The translations under genes and the position numbers were made by a program. A model generated the notes under the pieces. The model was not told the origin of the DNA. It saw only the letters and a list, made by a program, of their open reading frames with translations, and did no database searches. From Antedon mediterranea (Eukaryota; Echinodermata; Crinoidea; Comatulida; Antedonidae): a DNA stretch of 64,000 bases. The DNA is taken from the NCBI RefSeq assembly GCF_964355755.1, contig NC_092671.1, positions 10,243,001 to 10,307,000 on the forward strand, in the 5' to 3' direction. How positions within the stretch are numbered: position 1 is the stretch's first letter; each line of letters starts with the position of its first letter. Positions 57,801-64,000 of this stretch are shown here, one piece after another.

Positions 57801-60800
57801 TGAGGGGGAAGGGGAGGAAGGAACGGATAGGAAAGAATGGATAGGGATGAATGGATAGGGGGGAATGAATAGGGAGGAATGAATAGGGAGGAAGGGACAG
57901 GAAGGAATGGATAGGAAGGAATTAATAGGAAGGAATGAATAAGGAAGAAGGGACAGGGAGGAATGGATAGGAAGGAATGAATAGGGAGGAAGGGACGGGA
58001 AGGAATGGATAGGAAGGAATTAATAGGAAGGAATGAATAGGGAGGAAGGGACAGGGAGGAATGGATAGGAAGGAATGAATAGGGAGGAATGAATAGGGAG
58101 GAAAGGCCAGGGAGGAATAGATAGTAAGGAATGGATAGGAAGGAATAGAGATGAAGGAAGGGACATGGAGGAATGGATAGGGAGGAAAGAAGGGATTTAG
58201 GAGGGAGGAAGGGATGAAGTTGGGAGGAAGGGATGGATAGGGAGAGAAGAAGGGACGAGGAGGGAAGAAGGGATGAGGTTAAGAGGAAGGGATGGAGAGG
58301 AAGGATGGAATGGAGAGGGAGGAAGGGACGGAAAGGGAAGAACGGATGGGGGAAGAAGTAAGGAATGGGAAGAAGAAAAGGGGAAAAGGGATAGGCGGAA
58401 GGAAGGTGCAGCTTTCAATGGTGGATTTGTCACTTTCCTTCCCAGTTTTAGAAACAAATTGAAGTATTGTAGATTTGGTAACAATTCTTACCATAATGTC
58501 AATATCTTCATGTAAATTTTTACAAGTTGATGAAAAGGTTTCTGAAGTTCCAAATTCAAAATACCAAAGTTTATTTTTCATTCGACTGTTAAACTTCTCT
58601 GGGTGGCGCTCTCTCATTTGATGGAATCTGTTTGCGATGGCCGCATCCTATTAAAGACAAATATTCATAATTCGTACATTTAATAGAATAATATTCAACA
58701 TGGGTAATTAAATCAAATAACCTGTTTTAATCTAAAGTTGAATGGTTTAGTAAGTTCAATGATTTCAGTTAAAGTTGAGTGTGGCTACACTAGTTGTTGC
58801 CATGCCATCCACCTCAAACCAATACCAACGTAGATACTAATTATGTATGTTGTAATCTTAATTACGCTGAGGTGATTATATAAATTATCTTAACAAATCC
58901 ACTATTAATTCTCTCCTGTGACATAACTTACCACACCGATAGAGAAGTAGTTATTTATGATGTTGTAAGGTACGGGATCACCCTGTTCTTCTGTGTTAGT
59001 TGTGCTGAATTCAATATGCCACCTGTCAAGGTATACCATTCTTGAATTCTCTAAATCCTTCATTGTTTTCGTTAGACTAGCTCCAACATAACCTATCAAG
59101 AAAAAACAGAATAGAATCAAACTTGCTTTTCAGTCATGTATCTAAAACACTGAACTGAATAAAAGAAAAAAACAAGAAAAAAAAAGTTTTACTTTCTCTA
59201 TAGGTTCTTTAGTATAACACGTGTTTAACTGACATTGTCATTTAAGATTATACATTGAAACGTATCTGCAATTCATTATGATCATTATTACGATTTCTTT
59301 AGGTACGCCTCAATACTTGTTATCAGTTGTAGTGTCTAATAAGGGTCAAAGGTCAATCATGTTTTTCTTAACTTAACCTGTTCAATGTTAAGTTCACATT
59401 TGTTGGTATTGAGGCACTTAGCTAAACAACAAAGTACACAGAACAATTAGTTAATGACTGTTTAATACCTCCAATATTAATGTGTTTGTTTCTATTCTAA
59501 CAGTTTGTCAGTACACGTTTCAGTTTTACTAAACAGCTAACATTTTCTTATAAATTTTACGATTATAAATGTGAGGGTATTAATTAAAAACATTGAATAA
59601 TTTTCAATGATACTTTGGTTTACTTTCTTACAATTGTACAATAAAAAAATGTGTGCATGATAGCATTTTTTTGTTATAAAACATTTGGAAATAAAATGTT
59701 TATAATTATTGATCAAGGAAAATTATAATGTACATATCATTATAAGAAATAATTATTTATATAAGATATTTTTGTATTAATTAATTAAATTTCAGTATAT
59801 CATGTTTGAATTCATGTTTTGTGCCTGTTGTGTTTATATATAAATATATAAATAGACATATCACATATTCAAAATCTGAAACAAGATTTGAATTACTCTA
59901 CACAAAACTGGAAAAATGTATTTTATAATGAAAATAATTTTTGTTTTCATTGTCAGTTATACTAAACAAATGTTTTTAGAAAACACATGTAACAGACCAG
60001 TTTTAATTGATTATTAAAAGAAAAAGGTCAAACAAATCTCACCTCCACCCCAGTTTAAGCAGCGTGCTAAATCATTGCCTGTACCTAAGGGCAACACAGC
60101 CACTGGCGGACGATTCGGTAAGTTCAACTTATCTGTAAAAGAAATAATCATCATCGAAACAAGACCCTGAACCTGCCAAGCATTGGATACATTTGATTAA
60201 ACTAATGATCACATAGTGATTGTATTTATGTGTACATTACTTATATTATTTTATTTATCTCTATCTTATATACGACAACAATTTCTGGATCACAAAACTG
60301 TACTCCCCGAAAACTTTTCCAAAACAAGAATTTTATTCAAAATAATCCCAAATGCTTTTGTATTACAGTATTTAAAACCTGCCTTCAGAAAATAAGATTT
60401 TTTTGTGTGTGTAAATTTTTAAAATATTTTACTTAATTGTCTTAATTGGGAGAACACTGAAATATGTTACTGTATGTAAAATATGGTATCATTACATTTA
60501 GTAATCACAAGTTGACTTTATCAATGTTCTAACATCGCATGATAAACAAGATTTCATAAAGGTTAAAGTTCATCAAAGAAATCCCAAAGGCCCCAAAGTT
60601 AAAAAGAGACTTCTACTTCTGATACAGTTGTCAATTTCAAAACTATAAACAGAATCCAAAGTAAAAACACCTCTTTTCATTCGCCGAAGAAATTCTTAAG
60701 ATTATCATGAATTGGGATGAGCTGTTTTTTTCAGTTAGTTTAGCAGTTAATGGTGAGTGAAATGAGTCAAGGGAACGCAATTAACTTACTTAAGTAACGC

Positions 60801-63800
60801 ATTTTAACAGTACACATAACATTCTCACATTTATGACAGATATTGTACACCATTATCCTTTACTAATAGATCAAACACTCATAATAATATTTGTATTACA
60901 AATAGCAAGACAGAATGGAGATCTTTACACACAAAATTATCAAATGCTGTGGAAGATCATTATTTTTCAAAAAATTATATTATCAATTTATATCAATAAA
61001 ATTGCTTTAATAATGCTATAGCAAAATTATTGCATCAAAAATAATTCAGCAAACTTGAGAATAAGGTTGAAACAGACCAAATGAATTAAGACCAATAGGT
61101 TTTGACACTACAACAAACCTTTATTCAGGAGACAGCCCTATGAAGGAGCCATTTTGTTGGGGTCATGACATTATACTCTTTAATAGGGGTTCTAATATAT
61201 AAACCAATAATATTCTGACTATGTCATGGAATAATTTTTCCAATATTTTCTGTACTGTAATATATTACAAACTCTACACTGCGCATGGTTGTTGATACAA
61301 AAATAACAACTTACCCATGCAGTCTAAAACCCAGCCTACAGTTCCATCACCTCCACAACACAATATTCTGGCATTGTTTACCTCCCAGAAAAATTTGAGG
61401 CTAGAAAAATAACATTCATAAATTATAATTGAATTACCTAAAATAGAAAGTTTTTGATTTATGATGACCTACAGTACAATCTAGTTACGTAATGCTAATT
61501 CATTGTGGGGACATCGGGACACGCTTCCTCGCTCAATTCCATGACATAGCTTTGGCGGATCCTACGTCCGTGCAAGATAATATTTGCGTATGTCATCCGA
61601 AATTGAAACCTCCAATCTGCATTTAAAATGGTAACTAATCACCACCAACAAGTCATTATATTTTTTATTGAAACATGGTTTGTTGGAAATTGGGGATGAA
61701 AGTCAACAGTGCAGTGACATTCCTCCGGTGGGCATACATATTCATGTTTAAAAATTGTTTTATTTTTCTTATGTCAACAACATTTAAAATGCAAGTTGAT
61801 GTTAACTTTCATTTAATTATTTTATTTATTCGGTCAATTTCAATACATGAAATGAAATTGGGGAAACCATGGCCAACCTAAGTGAACTTAATCATTGTAG
61901 CAGAATCTATAATGGTACATACAGCATTATAACTTCATATTTTTTATTATATAATTGTAATTTTTAATGGAATAATTTAATGTAATATGTCAATAAACTT
62001 GTAGTAAATAAATGTATTAATGTTACATATGTGCTAGATTTTTTCTTTGTAAAGATAGCTAATATTTGTTTATGTAGAATTAAAAAAAACCTTTCCATTT
62101 AAATTAACAGCCATAAATTGTCCTATTTCAATGACTTGGGATAAATTGTTATGTTCACGTAGCTTTGTATACTTCTAATGTTACCCTCTCACATTACGTA
62201 ACCAAAATTACCCTATAAATTTCTCACTTGCGTGTATATCACCGATATTAACAATTTGTTCATTGACGTCAATATGCAAAACCTTGGCCTTCTACAAGAC
62301 GGATCTTAGACAAAAACGGTTCTTGTTAGAATGGCTACTAATGCGTCCCTACGCTGACAGATTGCTTAATTGTTATTGTATAGGATTTAGATAATTCAAA
62401 GAAAGGAATTGTACCCTGCATGGTAATTAAAGTCCTCATAAGGTAATCCAATTGTAAAAATGTCTACAGTAATATATCTGTGTTGTCGGTAATGACGGAT
62501 GATGGGCAATAAACTATGATACATTTTTAATGCAAAAATTCATTCAAAGATAACGGTAACATTTAATAAATAAAAGGTTAAAGATGTATGGAAAAAACAT
62601 TTAAAAAAAAGAAATTATGAAAAGATTAACAAAATCAGACTTTGAATAGACTATTTTGTAGTTTTAATCAAGTGAATTACTTCCATTTTAATTTAAAGAA
62701 ACAAAATCTGAAATGTTATATTTAAATTAGTCACCTAATTATGCACAGTTCTCATTCAATCAAATTTGAAGGTAACATGGCATAAGCTTATATTTACTTT
62801 TAATGTTCAGTTTCGCTAAATTTAATTTGTACATTTAAAATGTATATTGTACTATTGTAATTTGATTATGTATAAGACAATATATTTAATATTTATTTAT
62901 ATTTATTTTACTTACATTTAATTATACTCACTAACATTTTAAATTAAATTACACTCAGTTAAAACTTTGAAACTAAAAACCTTAGCTCTACTATAAACTG
63001 TATACATATTGGTTTGTGAAGTTAGCTGTGAGGGCAGTATTAATATTTGTTTCACATGATATATGAGAGTATCTGTTAATGACATTGAAAATTGAGATAT
63101 TCTCAGGAGGTGTTGATTATATGCATTTGATACCTTCATATAATGCTCTCTAATATATCAACATTCTTTACTATAATTCTATGTTTTATATCATCATTAT
63201 CAACTAAGGCCTTATTCACACTTGATTTTTTTGGTCAAATTGAGCAGTTGAACTCTATATGTGAACTTTATTCAATCAATCGTACATTTGTTATAATGGT
63301 AACCACAATAAGGTATAATATTACAGTAGATTTTTACAAAAAAACAAGACCAATATAAATATTAATTATAAAAAATATACAATGATTATTTACAGTAATG
63401 ATAATAATAAAAATGAATTGTTTATATTGACTATTATTGGAAACAGAAGTTGAAAAATAAAATACTGGAAAGTTTAATTCAGTCAAATCTTCTAAGTTCA
63501 CACTTGGATTCATTATATCTGTTTTACCATGATGCTGGGTAAAGCAGGTAAGAATAAACTTATTTTAATTTCACTCTTTACTGGGTAAACTTCTGACACT
63601 AACAGACTTGTGGTGCCATTTACGAAAACTAAAACTGGTAGCAGTTCGTTTTCGGTCCTCGGACCTCAATATTGGAATGAACTGCCCACTTACTTTCACT
63701 TTTTAAAAAGAAACTTAATATCCATTTACAGTGTGGGATGATTAGGTGACTCGCCCGATGACTCCAGTATCTATGGCAGGCCTGATTACCTTTTCTTTTG

Positions 63801-64000
63801 TGTATCTTATATTTTTTTTTATTTAAGGTTTTTGATGTTGTGTATCTTGTGTTTTTTGCAATTTTTATTTTAGATTTTTGATGACTCTCAGGAGTAAAAT
63901 AATAAAAAATATAAATAAATAATATAAACTATTGATAGCATTGTTTACTTACCCTGCCATTGGTCCTCCTTTTGATAGGTCATACACTTGTCTTGGGTTC
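48725..64000 (-). CDS. Type I diacylglycerol kinase, 3' part (eight exons; 5' part beyond window)
   Basis: Phosphorylates diacylglycerol to phosphatidic acid with ATP at membranes, ending DAG and starting PA signalling. Exons: 64000-63953 (partial), 61400-61315, 60132-60043, 59092-58932, 58647-58492, 56713-56494, 56069-55888, 48856-48725; all phases join. Order of motifs: [23 protein letters not shown] (nucleotide-binding glycine loop); [117 protein letters not shown]. The [26 protein letters not shown] and MGPPP-type end are specific to the calcium-regulated alpha/beta/gamma class, so EF hands, C1 domains and RVH are expected beyond 64000. Closest by eye to beta/gamma, but it may predate the split. 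Confidence 0.95.
49895..50012 (+). mobile_element. LINE-like 3' end with A-rich tail
   Basis: GTGCTTTTAATTCTATATTT through GCATCCTGTAATTGGGG and TGGATGTGGTTGAAATAAAA to a (AAAAT)n tail, the usual form of CR1/L2-like 3' ends. No coding left. Confidence 0.5.
52524..52578 (-). mobile_element. tRNA-like SINE head or tRNA pseudogene
   Basis: Minus strand: CAGTGGTCTAATGGTTAGGA (A box, Glu/Asp type) and AAGGTTCGAATCTTGGTTTG (perfect B box). About 12 nt of the anticodon region is missing and the acceptor arms pair poorly, so it is not a functional tRNA. Confidence 0.65.
54941..55101. mobile_element. TWA-flanked MITE, complete copy (161 bp)
   Basis: AGCTCTATCTACTCTATCAA at left, TTTGATAGTATAGACAGAGC-T at right, TTA on both sides (54938-54940, 55102-55104). 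Internal sequence closely follows the 25.8-kb copy. Confidence 0.85.
55888..56069 (-). CDS. DGK exon: accessory domain, MQIDGEPW segment
   Basis: 182 bp, acceptor TTAATAG, donor TGCACA|GTAAGT. Encodes [60 protein letters not shown]. Matches LSD..LEVVGLEGA..MGQI...[12 protein letters not shown] and [16 protein letters not shown] of human type I DGKs. Confidence 0.96.
56494..56713 (-). CDS. DGK exon: CDG/GGSNLWG segment with basic linker
   Basis: 220 bp, acceptor AAATAG, donor ACAAT|GTAAGT, phase 0 in and 1 out. Encodes [34 protein letters not shown] and a variable linker with basic cluster [14 protein letters not shown]. Human DGK beta has a comparable basic stretch (KKRRSHRRIEKK) at the same point, supporting beta/gamma-like ancestry. 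Confidence 0.95.
56714..58491 (-). other. DGK intron with purine-rich array
   Basis: 1.8 kb intron. About a third is the GGAA/GGATAG array at its 5' side; the rest (56.7-57.8 kb) has only unsupported short open frames. Confidence 0.65.
57796..58412 (+). repeat. Purine-rich (GGAATGGATAGG-type) imperfect tandem array
   Basis: About 600 bp of irregular units such as GGAAGGAATGGATAGGGAGG and AATGAATAGGGAGGAAGGGA, almost free of C. The DGK transcript strand is therefore CT-rich. The array begins about 80 bp past the donor of the exon ending at 58492. Open frames within it are products of the repeat. Confidence 0.95.
58492..58647 (-). CDS. DGK exon: [12 protein letters not shown] segment
   Basis: 156 bp, acceptor TTAATAG, donor ATTATG|GTAAGA, phase 0 both ends. 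Encodes [52 protein letters not shown], nearly identical to human type I DGKs ([34 protein letters not shown]). Confidence 0.97.
58932..59092 (-). CDS. DGK exon: catalytic/accessory junction
   Basis: 161 bp, acceptor TTGATAG, donor GGTGTG|GTAAGT. Encodes [71 protein letters not shown] are family-diagnostic. Confidence 0.97.
59093..60042 (-). other. DGK intron carrying dispersed repeat copy 2
   Basis: Holds the second copy of the repeat at 6430-6530 (see 59775-59860); otherwise AT-rich with nothing recognised. Confidence 0.6.
59775..59912. repeat. Dispersed repeat, copy 2 (partner near 6.4 kb)
   Basis: TTAATTAATTAAATTTCAGT ATATCATG, then TGTGCCTGTTGTGTTTATAT and a TA-rich run; a CTACACAAAAC shared with the first copy follows at a longer distance here. 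Same orientation as copy 1. Confidence 0.6.
60043..60132 (-). CDS. DGK exon: [10 protein letters not shown] segment
   Basis: 90 bp, acceptor TTTTACAG, donor GGAG|GTGAGA. Encodes [20 protein letters not shown] and LARCLNWGG, the conserved catalytic [10 protein letters not shown]. The residue before WGGG is N, as in several other DGK types; human type I enzymes have R. Confidence 0.97.
60133..61314 (-). other. DGK intron, no feature seen
   Basis: AT-rich 1.2 kb intron; short open frames without support. Confidence 0.6.
61315..61400 (-). CDS. DGK exon: [11 protein letters not shown]-binding segment
   Basis: 86 bp, acceptor TTTCTAG, donor CATGG|GTAAGT. Encodes [33 protein letters not shown] is the glycine-rich nucleotide-binding motif needed for kinase activity and is intact. 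Confidence 0.97.
61401..63952 (-). other. DGK intron with LINE remnant
   Basis: 2.55 kb, with a plus-strand LINE C-terminus at its upstream end (63.6-63.9 kb). The rest is AT-rich with nothing recognised. Confidence 0.6.
63604..63900 (+). pseudogene. LINE C-terminal coding remnant and 3' UTR
   Basis: Plus strand reads [38 protein letters not shown] to TGA at 63739-63741. The [13 protein letters not shown] motif is the typical end of CR1/L2-class LINE ORF2 proteins (FS..gp.lWN.LP...). A T-rich 3' UTR with CTCAGGAGTAAAATAATAAA and an AAAT tail follows. Confidence 0.8.
63953..64000 (-). CDS. DGK exon, partial at window edge
   Basis: The last 48 nt (transcript order) of an exon that continues past 64000; donor GCAGG|GTAAGT. 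Encodes [15 protein letters not shown], matching LLNPRQVY.LS..GPM.G of type I DGKs, just before the glycine-rich motif. The exon's 5' boundary is not visible. Confidence 0.93.

Noticed and set aside
58197-58617. Open frames on both strands rich in GGE/GK or SLPS/PF
   Set aside because: Products of the purine-rich array; only the true DGK exon at 58492-58647 is conserved.
1-64000. Prokaryotic-style system (defence island, toxin-antitoxin, biosynthetic cluster)
   Set aside because: All firm genes are spliced metazoan genes; no long unspliced open frames, operon spacing or bacterial domains occur.

Overview
The window is nuclear DNA from an animal, most likely an invertebrate deuterostome. It is AT-rich and intron-heavy, with GT/AG splice sites, many small decayed transposons, and two genes whose proteins match metazoan-only families closely. 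An echinoderm or close relative is my best guess, from the gene sequences and from a tRNA-derived SINE with a conserved-looking central block; this taxon call is weak. I see no bacterial, phage, CRISPR or operon-type content.

Both recognisable genes lie on the minus strand and are transcribed from right to left. From 64000 down to 48725 is the 3' part (eight exons, 5' part outside the window) of a type I diacylglycerol kinase (DGK alpha/beta/gamma class): the end of the catalytic domain with GGDGTVGW, the whole accessory domain and the stop codon. From about 41.8 kb down to 1134 is a complete PEA3-subfamily ETS transcription factor (ETV1/ETV4/ETV5 class): one probable non-coding first exon and ten coding exons. 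The exons join in frame at every junction to give a predicted 505-residue protein with acidic activation domain, VP-type degron, two SUMO motifs, two RSK/PKA-type serine sites and a C-terminal ETS domain.

The gene order is the most striking result. In human, ETV1 lies next to DGKB, and ETV5 next to DGKG, each pair on one strand with the DGK 3' end facing the ETV 5' end. This window shows the same head-to-tail pair as what looks like a single pre-duplication copy. The linkage therefore appears ancient and may reflect ETV enhancers in the 41.8-48.7 kb spacer or in the DGK introns.

Layout: 1-1133 ETS 3' UTR or downstream; 1134-5594 six clustered ETS exons; 5595-40002 four small exons separated by introns of 14.1, 10.4, 7.2 and 2.6 kb filled with repeats; 40003-41.8 kb start-codon exon and probable promoter side; 41.8-48.7 kb spacer with MITEs and two CRE palindromes; 48.7-64 kb DGK exons. 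Repeats include a TWA-flanked MITE family (five copies with identifiable ends, two fragments), a 1.6-kb Helentron-like non-autonomous element, a TA-flanked MITE, tRNA-derived SINEs, a LINE reverse-transcriptase remnant with another retroelement end nested in it, and several tandem arrays. The remaining short open reading frames look like chance or repeat-derived frames.
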